DNA from: UBA1231 sp045123185
Lineage (GTDB): Bacteria; Bacillota_I; Bacilli_A; ML615J-28; CAG-313
Assembly (NCBI GenBank): GCA_045123185.1
Contig: JBGVIL010000167.1
Coordinates: 1-59,629 of the forward strand
Reading direction: 5' to 3'
Length of the DNA stretch: 59,629 nt
Shown here: piece after piece, positions 12,001 to 20,332 of the stretch
Position numbering within the stretch: position 1 is the stretch's first letter
Layout of the letters: every line of letters begins with the position of its first letter
The notes under the pieces: model-generated
Databases searched by the model: none
What the model saw: only the letters and a program-made list of their open reading frames with translations
What the model was told of the DNA's origin: nothing
Made by a program: the position numbers and the translations under genes

Positions 12001-15000
12001 TAATATTTGTTACCTAATGCAACTGTTTCACATTCTAAAGAAATAGGAACTTGGTCTATAATGATTTTTTGGCTACCTTTATTATCACTAGCATCAATAA
12101 TTTCTATTGTATAAATTCCATTTTCAAGTAAAATATATTCATCATTTTCATTTTTAACATATTTTTCATTTGGCTCATCATTTAAAAGATATTGTAATCT
12201 ACCATCTTTATTTTCAGTATATTCACCATCTTTTGATTCATATCCAAATTTTAATTCTTTTGATATTAAACCATTTTCAGAAATTAATTCTTCATTAAAT
12301 TCATTATATAATGTATAAGAATAAGGTGTTTTAATTGTATTAAATATAATATTAATTGTCGCATATTCAGTATATTCACTTGTATTATCAATACACCATT
12401 CTGATGGTGTTGTTTCTACATTAAATGTAAATGGATATTTTTCATTTTTATAACAAATAGCATTATATTTCTTATTAAATTTATCAATTGCAGTTTTACC
12501 CTCATTTAAACCAAAATAAAAATAAAATGAATTATTAAATAATGGAAATCTATAAAAATCGCCACCATCTTTTTTAGAATAATAAGGGATTTTATTACCA
12601 ATACCTAAATCAGTATTTAAACCAAATTTATAATCAATATAATCTTGATTTCTATTATCATAAGTTTTAAATTCCATCATACTAGTATAATTTCTTGCTG
12701 AACTATCTAAATGTCCATCAAAATCATTTGGATAAACATAACGCAATTTATATGTTTCATATCCAGTATTAGGATTATAAATTTTATGTTTTAAACCATT
12801 ATTATTTAATGATGCAAACATTGCTCTTGTTTCATGGTCAACTATCTCATATCTTGTAATCATACCATCAGCAAGAATAATATTTGTTTCAAGTTTATTA
12901 TTCTTAGAATAAACTTCTTCTGAATACATATCATAACCAACACCTAATTCACTTAATCTTGCAACATTAATACAAGATTTAGGTTTAGTGTAAACAGCAT
13001 TACAAGCAAGGTCAATAAACAAACCAGCGCCATATTTAGGTTTACCCTCTTCACCTTCATGAAGCCAATCCATACCAGTCACTTCAGTATAACCCTTTTC
13101 TTCAGTAGCATCATCTAAATATGTTGCATCATCCTCTTTTTGAGTTGATTGCTTTATTGTTGCAATAAATGGAACATTTGCTGTTGTGCTTGGTAAATTT
13201 GAAAATACATTTGGATAATTGTCTAAGTCACAACTATTTAAACTACCTAATAATATAATATCTGTAGAATATAATCTAACATAAGAAGTTAATTGTTTAT
13301 CTTCACTTAAAAAATTATTTTTACTATTTCTATAAGATGCATCATTAGGTATACCTGGAGCGTAATAATATACATTTAATCCACTTTTAGTTAAAAATTC
13401 TTTTATTACTCCAAATATAGTAAATGTTTTTTGATATGGATAATAATCATGATATTTTTTACCTTTTAAATCATTACGTTCATAATCATAATTCTCATCA
13501 TATTGTAATGAACAATTTTCTGTTACTCTTAATTTAGGAAAATTTTTACCACAACTACAGAAACTATTTACAGCCTTTTTACTAAATAAACCAAAAAAGT
13601 ATTTTTTCTTTTTAGTTTTTTTCCAAAACCATAATGGCATGTATAATGAACCATTTAACCAATCATTATAAAAATCAAGATTAACTGTATCATATTCTTG
13701 CGCTAAAGTTTGTTGTATGGTATTAATAAGGGCTTCTTTATCAGTTACTTTTGTACATCCTGGGGTTGAACATGACATTTCACCACATTTAGGACAACAT
13801 GGAAAATATTCATTATTATTATCTTCATCTTCAGTCAAACCACCACTAAAACCAAAACAATCTGGTACAATTGGTCTAAATGGACAAATTTTGCCTACAA
13901 GTGGTAATTTTGGTAAACACAAACATGCTAATGCTCCAAATAAAGTATTAATAACACAAATAAGGTAAATAACAATAGTCATAATCATACATAATACACG
14001 ATAAGCAAACACTAATCTATATCTAGCATGATTAAATGGTAATGGATTTAAATTATTATTTGAATTAACACTTTTAATTGCGCTATAATTTTGATTACTT
14101 TTTTTGTTATTTGTTTGTAACCTAGGTATATAATTTTTTACTGAATAAACTTTATTCCAATACAAATCTCTAAAATATTCATCAGGTGTTGCAGAACCAA
14201 ATTCATAACACCTATCAAATTGACTTGCATTTTCAATCATAGGTGTATGGTCATTACCACTTTTCATTACAATATCTTGAACATTAGGTACTAAATATTT
14301 TGCTCTATGACGTGAAACACCTTCATTATTTGTTTCTTGCATTGAAATTCTAAATCTAACACTTGTTCTAGTAGGTATACCTTTATTTGGATTATCAGTA
14401 GGTACAATATTACCAAATTCATCAGTACCAACATAATCAAGATTCATTGGTATTTGATAACACCATACACCATCACCATCAATTAATCTATTACCTTGAA
14501 TTTGAAATTCTTCAATTAAATTATCAGGTGTCTTTCTAATCATTTCAATTGTACCCTCACCAGTTACAAGGTGACGATTAAACCCACTATATTTACTAGG
14601 GCTACATTTATGACCAATTGCATTATTAAAATTATCACTTATAATACTACCAAAAAATACACAAGTTGGTTCAAATTTATATTGTACTTCAATATCACAT
14701 CTTGAAATAGCAATTTCACCCATTGAAGTATCACCCCAAAATGGATATATTTCAACAGTATTATTTTGACTAATAACTTGAACCAAGTTATTTAAATTAT
14801 CACCTTCTTTAAATTGTCTAGGGTTATCAAATTGTGTTTCATTATAACCCTTATACATTAAATCAATAGGTCTTTGTGATAATATACCAATGTCACTTAA
14901 ATCTAAATCAGAATGTATTTCATGTGTACCACAAGGTACAAATGGTATCATATAGTCACCACTTTTATTGGTTACTGTAGTATATTTATAATATTTATCA

Positions 15001-15410
15001 AATATTTCAATATATGTATCATTATCCAAAACCAATCTTTTATTTGGAAATGAACCAATTACTCTATAACAATCATCATTTGAAAAATCTGATAATAAAT
15101 TATATCTTAAATTATCACTATTCTTATCATGTGTTGATTCATAAGGATAAAGATTCTTTATTTCAGTTATTAAAGAATCATCTTCATCTAATGGTACAAA
15201 TACACTAAGTTTTACATTTGGTATACCAAAATTACCATTTGCTACAACTCTACCAACTAAAACACCATAATTTGACACATGTAATTTATATGTGTCTATT
15301 TGATTTAATTTTAATGAAAGTATTTCAAGAAATGAATAATCTTGTTGCAAATTAACATGTACAACCTTATCTTTACCAACTTCAGTTCTTATTCTAAAAC
15401 TTTTATCCAT
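9057..15410 (-). CDS. Giant putative tail/baseplate protein, 2117 aa, with membrane-like segment and Cys cluster
   Basis: Located directly after the gp6-like wedge and a small membrane protein, this is the largest gene in the left half. Residues about 45-75 (YGVLVGRVVANGNFGIPNVK) look like the start of a carboxypeptidase-regulatory or CnaB-type beta domain. Around residues 460-500 there is a strongly hydrophobic run (CMIMTIVIYLICVINTLFGA) that could be one or two membrane helices, unusual in a tail protein. It is followed near residues 530-552 by a dense cysteine cluster (CCPKCGEMSCSTPGC) suggesting bound zinc. The C-terminus has a Thr/Ser/Gly linker (about residues 1985-2030) before a last beta-rich domain. 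A virion role is inferred. One possibility is a long appendage or a protein that inserts in the host envelope. Confidence 0.7.
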   Translation of the reverse strand: MDKSFRIRTEVGKDKVVHVNLQQDYSFLEILSLKLNQIDTYKLHVSNYGVLVGRVVANGNFGIPNVKLSVFVPLDEDDSLITEIKNLYPYESTHDKNSDNLRYNLLSDFSNDDCYRVIGSFPNKRLVLDNDTYIEIFDKYYKYTTVTNKSGDYMIPFVPCGTHEIHSDLDLSDIGILSQRPIDLMYKGYNETQFDNPRQFKEGDNLNNLVQVISQNNTVEIYPFWGDTSMGEIAISRCDIEVQYKFEPTCVFFGSIISDNFNNAIGHKCSPSKYSGFNRHLVTGEGTIEMIRKTPDNLIEEFQIQGNRLIDGDGVWCYQIPMNLDYVGTDEFGNIVPTDNPNKGIPTRTSVRFRISMQETNNEGVSRHRAKYLVPNVQDIVMKSGNDHTPMIENASQFDRCYEFGSATPDEYFRDLYWNKVYSVKNYIPRLQTNNKKSNQNYSAIKSVNSNNNLNPLPFNHARYRLVFAYRVLCMIMTIVIYLICVINTLFGALACLCLPKLPLVGKICPFRPIVPDCFGFSGGLTEDEDNNNEYFPCCPKCGEMSCSTPGCTKVTDKEALINTIQQTLAQEYDTVNLDFYNDWLNGSLYMPLWFWKKTKKKKYFFGLFSKKAVNSFCSCGKNFPKLRVTENCSLQYDENYDYERNDLKGKKYHDYYPYQKTFTIFGVIKEFLTKSGLNVYYYAPGIPNDASYRNSKNNFLSEDKQLTSYVRLYSTDIILLGSLNSCDLDNYPNVFSNLPSTTANVPFIATIKQSTQKEDDATYLDDATEEKGYTEVTGMDWLHEGEEGKPKYGAGLFIDLACNAVYTKPKSCINVARLSELGVGYDMYSEEVYSKNNKLETNIILADGMITRYEIVDHETRAMFASLNNNGLKHKIYNPNTGYETYKLRYVYPNDFDGHLDSSARNYTSMMEFKTYDNRNQDYIDYKFGLNTDLGIGNKIPYYSKKDGGDFYRFPLFNNSFYFYFGLNEGKTAIDKFNKKYNAICYKNEKYPFTFNVETTPSEWCIDNTSEYTEYATINIIFNTIKTPYSYTLYNEFNEELISENGLISKELKFGYESKDGEYTENKDGRLQYLLNDEPNEKYVKNENDEYILLENGIYTIEIIDASDNKGSQKIIIDQVPISLECETVALGNKYYSDGDNASDIKDFCNDNQFYGEIRISAIIIDGNSYTINNCDGSGNEYTLTLNNEKEVLLEINPTENNFNDFYNDCTCKGVNGIQYAKIENDVLIFNVWIPQNYDLTVTEICDSNPIPNTTKTTVSVLNGEPFNVFINEVPLRLIVGKNEEPNNYNNNLYTNGTPKTKINELIGFWNNINDEGKYTMPSVSIENKDVWSDFVTVNTELNEVLTDNDEQVLKQVLTDDTKMNILKFKFQSIFNLCKTSYVLEDGESLMQLSYKGGKKPYLMRGVYPQYDEITEHGEIEKYTYDSNGYVSCETSHPNIVGFNYTTMYHKDGDSRYEYGIGYNENFEYPRRVIKKSRNDSGDLFDFNTLIDYNQYTEQGNYFAVFTNNGGYCYLNECSENNKCARVTNKKYQQYPYYATPHIDGIFDCSSGGDVKDYIDANIKDVKRNSRPYFRGLFIDKRLDYSAIIITPYAGNDIANIGSSELWKKGCIHCELYNGIAMNYKDVSYEIIGTTLEGLEYSYSDEFKTVLNTTKEDKRFFKTDLLLGNKTSDIRKDIKLVSGNYPEIRSYYNVNIEPCNSLGITVQSCSYDIDMTIEDDGENQIIKGVTQGVGETSFEIDCGDMINPQMPTLEECATNDTYNCVFNILYKYDKDTYLLPSKFKLEFKLKQDSKNTSHSIFSYIPKLIYVKKKNEDVNYLNKIKEKFIELFSGNTSDTSNVHKLREVIDEYTITDFSPTKDTKKREASSWTPNIGRFFSNKKFFKKYFDHWRLESGENATIEFDDNTDIKNIVYTCNNEVRGYDVLGVILFRNYLNMDGDGLTKEIVTIQPTSLFDIRKIQISVTDEGFVYLNNAETTTTGTATVTTSKTETDDEGKETTTTGSASGGISASSTTTVKIQHTQYTISWSDSDVNQQFLNSDKMVAIFKTEGKMTSNINITLGEDGKSAIFDVYWNGDLEDTLLGDSKNCKLFIQMPNKLIYLLEFKHNKNKNITNV

Positions 15411-15669
15411 TGTCTTTAGTTTTTTCTATTATTTTCTTTATAAATTTAGGTGTTTTAAAAACTAAACTACCACCAAATAAATACATTATAATGAAATATA
15501 TAATAACAATAGGTATTACTAATATCATTAATGAAATAATGAATATTTTATTAAATAATGTAATAGAAAAGTTACTAATGAAACCTAATAACCCCTTTTT
15601 ATTGTATTTAGTATCATTAGTAACTAACATTTTATCTAATTTCTTAATATTTTTACAATTGCATCCCAT
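15403..15669 (-). CDS. Small membrane protein, 88 aa
   Basis: Short protein with an N-terminal MGCNCKN motif and a long hydrophobic stretch (residues about 38-67, IFIISLMILVIPIVIIYFII) that makes at least one membrane helix, followed by a lysine-rich tail. It overlaps the 2117-aa gene by eight bases and follows the gp6-like gene, so it is co-expressed with baseplate proteins. It could be a membrane-anchored assembly factor or a virion protein acting at the host envelope. No family is recognised. The plus-strand frame over the same bases is a mirror artefact. Confidence 0.65.
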   Translation of the reverse strand: MGCNCKNIKKLDKMLVTNDTKYNKKGLLGFISNFSITLFNKIFIISLMILVIPIVIIYFIIMYLFGGSLVFKTPKFIKKIIEKTKDNG

Positions 15670-15699
15670 TTTATCAAAACAATTTTATTAATTATTTTA

Positions 15700-17925
15700 T
15701 TATCTTAATTTTACTTGAATTTTTATATCATTATCATTCAATATTTCATACATTGAATCAACGTCACTATATAAAACATAATCTATTCCATTTAAATCAA
15801 CTTCAAATGATTCAGCACCACCACTAACATCAAATCTTGATACGTTTGGTATAGAACAACCATTAGCCATTTCATATTTCTTAGGTAATGAAGGAATGCT
15901 TGTACTATAAGAACCATTATATATTGCATATATTCTTAAATCAATTAAACTAATAACACCATCAATATTGTTAATTTCCTTTTCTAAATCACCAATGAAA
16001 ATATCTTCACCCATATCATGATTTTTAACTGACATATATTCTTTTACAAAATTAATGACATTTTTTACAACAATTGATGGGTCATAATTCTTATCAACAA
16101 ATATATCAATACCAAAACCTAAATTATATATTTTACCACTTCTAAATTCAATGTAATCACCCAATGTTTTATAATGCGATAAATATTCTGACATATTTTC
16201 AACCATTAAACTAGGTAAACCATCATCTAACTTACCATTAGAATTAAGACCTAAACAAGAAATGATAATTTTATTATTATCTTCCATTGCATTTAATCTA
16301 AATGGGCATCCATATTTAGGTGGTATTTGTAAAATTCTTTCTTTATAATCCTTAATAGTAACACATCTTTCTTGTGAAGGAATACTATATTTAGTCAAAT
16401 ATTTAATTTCACTAACAGATGGCATATCTTTACCACCAATAGATGGACTAATATTATTAACATTAAGTGAACTAGTAATGCTTGATTTTAATGTATTATC
16501 ACTAACATTTACAAAAGCAATATTTGCACTAATTATTGATGTAATAGAACCTTGTGCCAAATTAGTTTCAGTACCACCATTTGTACGATAAAGAACAAAC
16601 ATTGTCCATCCAGCCTTTGGTAATACACCTAATAATTTATTATTAATCATTTTTGACATCATATGTTTGCCAAATTCTGTCTGGTTTGCTAAAATTGCAT
16701 TATCAGTTCCACAACCAAATATAATTTTTAAATAACCATTATCAGTATATTCTGTGATAAATTTTTGAGTTATTGGTTTCCATTCACCTCTATAATATCT
16801 AGTTGTTTTTTGTGAAGATAATTCTTCTTTTATAATGGTAATATCATCACCACTAGCATCACAAACTGGACATAAATATTTAACTTTTTTATTAACTTCA
16901 CCATTAAAATCACAATTTGAACATTTACCAATAATCACATTTTCAGTATAATCTTCTTTTATAATGGTAATATCACTAGAATTGCAATCTGGACATATAT
17001 ATTCAATTTTTTTATTAACTTCACCAATAAAATTACAACTTGAACATTCACCAATTATTACAGTTTCAGTATAATCTTCATATGATTCAATTTCATAAGG
17101 TATTATTTTTTTATCACCTTGATAATTTACTTTAGTACCAAATCTAAATTGGTCTGATAATGAATTTGTTTCAAAATATCTATATGTTTCAATTGTTTCA
17201 TTTGGTATGAAAAATTTTTCATCATCAATATAATATTCATATGATAAAGGTTCACCATTAAAATTTGAACTTTCTTTAAATATAATTGATTCAACGCTCA
17301 TTATATTCTTTTCAGGTAATACAATTTCCATAAACGGTACTACTTCAGTATCACTTAATACCTTTTTAAATATTTTAGATGTACCACCTACAACCATAGT
17401 TGTTTTGGTTACAGTATATGCTGTAATAACACCATTACTATTTCTTAATGGAGAAAATGTTCTATTTGAAACACCTTCTGAATTAAATTGTGTTCTAAAA
17501 TCAACATCTTCAATTAATTCATATTTATAACTTGAATTACCAACAACACTACCCATTTTAATAATTGGTGCTACATTAAAATTAGGTATTGATATATTAG
17601 TAGAATCTAAAGGTAAAGTACATGATAGTTCAACCTCACACATAGATGCTTTCGGTCCAGGTATTTTAACACCATTCTTTCTAGCATTATTATATACAGA
17701 ACCTTTTAATGATGCTGTATTAACATTATTTTCAGCATATGTTCTATCAATATGGTAATTTAAATTATCACCAACAACACTAACTAAATCTAATAACCAA
17801 GAACCAACTGATGCATCATTAAAATCATCAGTTATTTCAGGATAATATTTTTTACTAAAACCAATAAGTTCGCTTTTTATTGCTTCATAATCTCTATTGG
17901 TATAATTTATTTTCTTATTACTCAT
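15700..17925 (-). CDS. Baseplate wedge protein, gp6/J-like, with inserted zinc ribbons
   Basis: The N-terminus (INYTNRDYEAIKSELIGFSK, then DFNDASVGSWLLDLVSVVGD) is the hallmark of T4 gp6-type baseplate wedge subunits. The C-terminal half (KDYKERILQIPPKYGCPFRL and onward) also fits the gp6/BaseplateJ family. In T4, gp6 dimers join neighbouring wedges and transmit the contraction signal. Its start overlaps the gp25-like gene by one base (TAATG-type coupling), the expected 25-6 neighbour pair. The oddity is residues 283-367: two tandem copies of a zinc ribbon, with CxxC pairs at C294/C297 with C311/C314 and at C335/C338 with C352/C355. They are inserted in the middle of the family fold. Confidence 0.87.
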   Translation of the reverse strand: MSNKKINYTNRDYEAIKSELIGFSKKYYPEITDDFNDASVGSWLLDLVSVVGDNLNYHIDRTYAENNVNTASLKGSVYNNARKNGVKIPGPKASMCEVELSCTLPLDSTNISIPNFNVAPIIKMGSVVGNSSYKYELIEDVDFRTQFNSEGVSNRTFSPLRNSNGVITAYTVTKTTMVVGGTSKIFKKVLSDTEVVPFMEIVLPEKNIMSVESIIFKESSNFNGEPLSYEYYIDDEKFFIPNETIETYRYFETNSLSDQFRFGTKVNYQGDKKIIPYEIESYEDYTETVIIGECSSCNFIGEVNKKIEYICPDCNSSDITIIKEDYTENVIIGKCSNCDFNGEVNKKVKYLCPVCDASGDDITIIKEELSSQKTTRYYRGEWKPITQKFITEYTDNGYLKIIFGCGTDNAILANQTEFGKHMMSKMINNKLLGVLPKAGWTMFVLYRTNGGTETNLAQGSITSIISANIAFVNVSDNTLKSSITSSLNVNNISPSIGGKDMPSVSEIKYLTKYSIPSQERCVTIKDYKERILQIPPKYGCPFRLNAMEDNNKIIISCLGLNSNGKLDDGLPSLMVENMSEYLSHYKTLGDYIEFRSGKIYNLGFGIDIFVDKNYDPSIVVKNVINFVKEYMSVKNHDMGEDIFIGDLEKEINNIDGVISLIDLRIYAIYNGSYSTSIPSLPKKYEMANGCSIPNVSRFDVSGGAESFEVDLNGIDYVLYSDVDSMYEILNDNDIKIQVKLR
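16825..17079 (-). repeat. Tandem duplicated zinc-ribbon insert within gp6-like gene
   Basis: Two units of 42 and 43 codons in direct tandem encode DYTETVIIGECSSCNFIGEV and DYTENVIIGKCSNCDFNGEV, and each ends in DITIIKE. Both keep all four cysteines. The similarity extends to DNA, so the duplication is fairly recent but already diverged. T4-type gp6 proteins do not normally have this insert (family knowledge). Confidence 0.85.
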
Positions 17926-18311
17926 TATATCTTAACAATTAAACTATCATTTATTGTGCTTTGAAAATTTGAAACAGAATAATCTAATCTAACATATATT
18001 TCACCTAAATCATTTTCATTCTGCATTATTTCTATATTTTTTAAAGTAACACCATTTACATATTTACTTACAATGTTTGATACTTCACTTTTAATACCAT
18101 CCCAACTAATTGAATCATTTGGTTGAAATATATATTTTATTAAATCAGTACCAAACTCTGGATCTCTTATCTTTTGTCCTTTTGGTGTAAAAACAACATG
18201 CATTAGGATACTTTTTACCTTATCACTTGGTTTTGAATTTAAATCAACATAATAATTTTCAACATCATTATTAGTGAAAGGAAATTTAATACCATAAAAT
18301 TGTTTTTTCAT
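17925..18311 (-). CDS. Baseplate wedge protein, gp25-like
   Basis: At 128 aa it has the length and motifs of the GPW/gp25 family. FTPKGQKIRDPEFGTDLIKY and IFQPND match the family core, and the C-terminal half has the expected alternating beta pattern ending in LIVKI. In T4, gp25 is part of the wedge core close to the tube and pairs with gp6 and gp53. It is followed with a one-base overlap by the gp6-like gene. It is the first gene after a stem-loop terminator, so it probably has its own start of transcription. A box reading TATTTATATTA on the minus strand lies about 25 bases upstream. Confidence 0.85.
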   Translation of the reverse strand: MKKQFYGIKFPFTNNDVENYYVDLNSKPSDKVKSILMHVVFTPKGQKIRDPEFGTDLIKYIFQPNDSISWDGIKSEVSNIVSKYVNGVTLKNIEIMQNENDLGEIYVRLDYSVSNFQSTINDSLIVKI

Positions 18312-18391
18312 TATTATATGAATATTTTTAATATAAATACAATTTTTTAATCTTTTTAAAAGATAAAAAAATATAAATTAATATAAATAAA

Positions 18392-18417
18392 AAAGGATAG
18401 AAATTAATCTATCCTTT
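18392..18417 (-). terminator. Intrinsic terminator after the 116-aa gene
   Basis: A perfect 10-bp stem (AAAGGATAGA / TCTATCCTTT, loop of six) begins at the stop codon of the 116-aa gene and is followed on the minus strand by TTTTTTATTTAT. Confidence 0.75.
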
Positions 18418-18767
18418 CATTTAAAAATTCTTCTTAAATCATCAGTTTTAAATAATATTAACTTATTCGGTAAGTATTCTTTAAGCCAATCATATTGAGA
18501 AGGTATCATACTTTTAATATCCAATTTTAATTCACCATTTTCAAATAAGGCTTTTTCATAATATTCTAACACCTTATCTTCATCAATTTCACCATGTTCA
18601 TCACCAAATGCTTCAATTGCTTTATTTAATTTCCATATATTTTGGTCAACCCATAATTTCGCAGTTGAATTCTTCATTTTATCAAAAAAATTAGTTGGTG
18701 ATACATATAAATCAATTGTATTATGTATGAAATTTTTAAGTCTTAACTTTACCTCATCTATTTTCAT
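18417..18767 (-). CDS. Hypothetical protein, 116 aa
   Basis: A mainly helical, charged protein with no recognised family. It contains LWVDQNIWKLNKAIEAFGDE and a C-terminal SMIPSQYDWLKEYLPNKLIL. The start overlaps the stop of the 182-aa gene by one base (TAATG), so the pair is translationally coupled. It ends in a terminator. Located between virion genes, it may be a small structural or assembly protein, but nothing in its sequence proves that. Confidence 0.6.
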   Translation of the reverse strand: MKIDEVKLRLKNFIHNTIDLYVSPTNFFDKMKNSTAKLWVDQNIWKLNKAIEAFGDEHGEIDEDKVLEYYEKALFENGELKLDIKSMIPSQYDWLKEYLPNKLILFKTDDLRRIFK

Positions 18768-19315
18768 TATACTTTATTTTTATTTTTTTTATTTTTATCA
18801 TTAGCAATAATAATTTCTTCCTCAGAATTATTATCAACATTATAATTACCACTCTTTAATCTCCTATATTCATCAAATGTTAAATGTGAATAATTCTTTA
18901 AATAATCATTTAAATCATTCATATTCTGTTTTTCTTCATCTTTAACCTTTTGATTCATTTTAACTATAATGTCAATTTGTCTTTTAATATTATCAATTGC
19001 ATCATTATTACTGTTAATCTTAGGTTTAACTAACAACATTATCTCATTTTGAATTAATGATTGTAATTTAGAATTTAATACAGTAAAATCATTATCATTA
19101 TTTAATAACTCAACTGTTGAACTATCTAATTGTTTTAAAGTATTGTCCAATTCACCAACCCAATCCCTAACTTGATTTTGTTGCTGTATTTCCATCATTA
19201 ATTGATGTTTATACATTTGAGCATAAGTGTCACTTAAATTATTTCCATTCATATTAGAAGATTGAAACATAGTTTGATGAAGTAATGGGTCATCATTATG
19301 ATAAAATACACTCAT
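18767..19315 (-). CDS. Hypothetical protein, 182 aa, coiled-coil
   Basis: Helical, with heptad-like spacing between residues about 40 and 140 (VGELDNTLKQLDSSTVELLN and IDIIVKMNQKVKDEEKQN), so it probably forms a coiled coil. The N-terminus is Gln/Met/Asn-rich and the C-terminus ends in lysine-asparagine repeats. It is coupled to the following 116-aa gene and lies downstream of the intron-split virion-type gene. No family is recognised. A scaffold-like or chaperone role is possible but unproven. Confidence 0.6.
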   Translation of the reverse strand: MSVFYHNDDPLLHQTMFQSSNMNGNNLSDTYAQMYKHQLMMEIQQQNQVRDWVGELDNTLKQLDSSTVELLNNDNDFTVLNSKLQSLIQNEIMLLVKPKINSNNDAIDNIKRQIDIIVKMNQKVKDEEKQNMNDLNDYLKNYSHLTFDEYRRLKSGNYNVDNNSEEEIIIANDKNKKNKNKV

Positions 19316-19332
19316 TTAAACTAATATTTTTT

Positions 19333-19362
19333 AAACTAGTGGTATATTTCAACCACTAGTTT
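19333..19362 (-). terminator. Stem-loop, weak terminator or processing site
   Basis: An 11-bp perfect inverted repeat (AAACTAGTGGT / ACCACTAGTTT) lies between two minus-strand genes. The minus-strand 3' side is A-rich rather than T-rich, so termination is doubtful. It could protect or process the mRNA of the 218-aa gene. Confidence 0.4.
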
Positions 19363-19376
19363 TAATTATTTTATTT

Positions 19377-19952
19377 TTAAGCACCAGTTGTTGGAGCAAT
19401 AGGATTGCAAGGACTATAACTTGCATAACCTGTTACAGTTGGTGTAGAAGGTAATACTAATTCACCAGTTATCATACGACAAGTTCTACGAGCCAAATTA
19501 AAGTCAGCAATCAATGCATTTTGGTCAATCTTAGAATTAATCAAAGCATCTTGATATGGTCTAATTGCAGCCATAACATCAACTTTCTTATCAACCGCTT
19601 CAATTTTTTGCAATAATTCATCTTTTTGGTCTCTACTCAATTTATATAAATCAAATGAATTTTTAACATCTCTTTCATATGCAGCAAAGAAACTATCAGT
19701 TAATGTTTTGTTAAATGCAATTTGATTTTCATAATATTGTTTTGTAGCATCCAATTTATTTGCACTTGCTTGTCTTTCAAGATACAATTCTTCAGCATCC
19801 ATTATGTATTGAGTGTTTGCATTGCATCCACAAGAAGTTGTTTTACAACCACAAGTGTTAGATGAATTACCACCAAAAATACCACTAAGTAAACCATTAC
19901 CATTACCTAATGCGCCTAATGCCATTAAACCAGCCAATGATGTACCAATAAT
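19377..19952 (-). CDS. Intron-split putative virion protein, exon 2 (191 codons plus stop)
   Basis: Main part of a 218-aa protein that is joined to exon 1 (20252-20332) after removal of a group I intron. It opens with a glycine-rich hydrophobic segment (IIGTSLAGLMALGALGNGNG), then a cysteine cluster (CGCKTTSCGC). A long helical region (about residues 75-180 of the spliced protein, with YYENQIAFNKTLTDSFFAAY and KIEAVDKKVDVMAAI) follows, then a Pro/Thr tail. No ATG opens this frame (only TTG before IIGT), which supports the splice model. The family is not recognised. The hydrophobic head plus coiled coil, and its place beside baseplate genes, suggest a membrane-active or internal virion protein (inference). 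Confidence 0.75.
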   Translation of the reverse strand: MIGTSLAGLMALGALGNGNGLLSGIFGGNSSNTCGCKTTSCGCNANTQYIMDAEELYLERQASANKLDATKQYYENQIAFNKTLTDSFFAAYERDVKNSFDLYKLSRDQKDELLQKIEAVDKKVDVMAAIRPYQDALINSKIDQNALIADFNLARRTCRMITGELVLPSTPTVTGYASYSPCNPIAPTTGA

Positions 19953-20251
19953 CAAAAATCTTCCATATAAGTCGTTAATTTATATGCGTTCTCTAATGAA
20001 CTGCTACACCTTTATATATTCGTGTAGATGAGACTATATCTTCATTCCTATTACTATAGGAAGCCTCCCGTTTCCATTCACTTGAATGTACTCTACTAAG
20101 GATTATATCCTTTTCGATAGTCTTTGAACGTTCATTTAATTTAAATGATTCGCTGCTGATTGTCCATATATTGTACATCATGTTGCAATTTATTTATATG
20201 GATTTTCCAGCAATTAAAGAGGTTTTAAACGAGCATTATTGCATTTTATTT
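19953..20251 (-). ncRNA. Group I intron without ORF, in virion-type gene
   Basis: A 299-nt intron. P1 pairs the exon end ACGGGU with the intron GCUCGU, placing the U-G wobble at the 5' splice site. The next intron bases AAUAAU pair with the first exon-2 bases AUUAUU (P10). The intron ends in G. Core elements read on the minus strand are AATTGCTGG with CAATCAGCAGC (P4-P6 region), AACGTTCAAAGACTATC, and GAAGATATAGTCT (P7 strand), all typical of T4 td-like group IA introns. The short frame inside it (19993-20181) is not a homing endonuclease. Confidence 0.88.
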
Positions 20252-20332
20252 ACCCGTTGTCAATCCCGCATTTATTTTACCATTAGGGATTTCTTGTTTC
20301 ATTACATGTCCATTGTCAATTACTTCTGCCAT
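20252..20332 (-). CDS. Intron-split putative virion protein, exon 1 (27 codons)
   Basis: Starts at ATG 20332 (MAEVIDNGHVMKQEIPNGK) and would hit a stop two codons into the intron without splicing. Exon 1 is exactly 27 codons and exon 2 begins in phase. The splice falls right at the edge of the Gly-rich hydrophobic segment (LTTG joined to IIGTSLAG). Too short to be found by length-based gene calling. Leader features upstream are described under the intergenic entry. Confidence 0.78.

Noticed and set aside
13717..13968. Plus-strand frame opposite the cysteine cluster of the 2117-aa gene
   Set aside because: It is antisense to a continuous large gene, has no promoter, and no recognisable family.
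15410..15691. Plus-strand 93-codon frame opposite the 88-aa membrane gene
   Set aside because: The AT-rich mirror of a hydrophobic gene is itself hydrophobic. The minus-strand gene fits the operon by overlap.
19993..20181. 62-codon frame within the virion-gene intron
   Set aside because: It covers the paired core of the intron (P6-P7), has no nuclease motif, and its codons are fixed by RNA structure.
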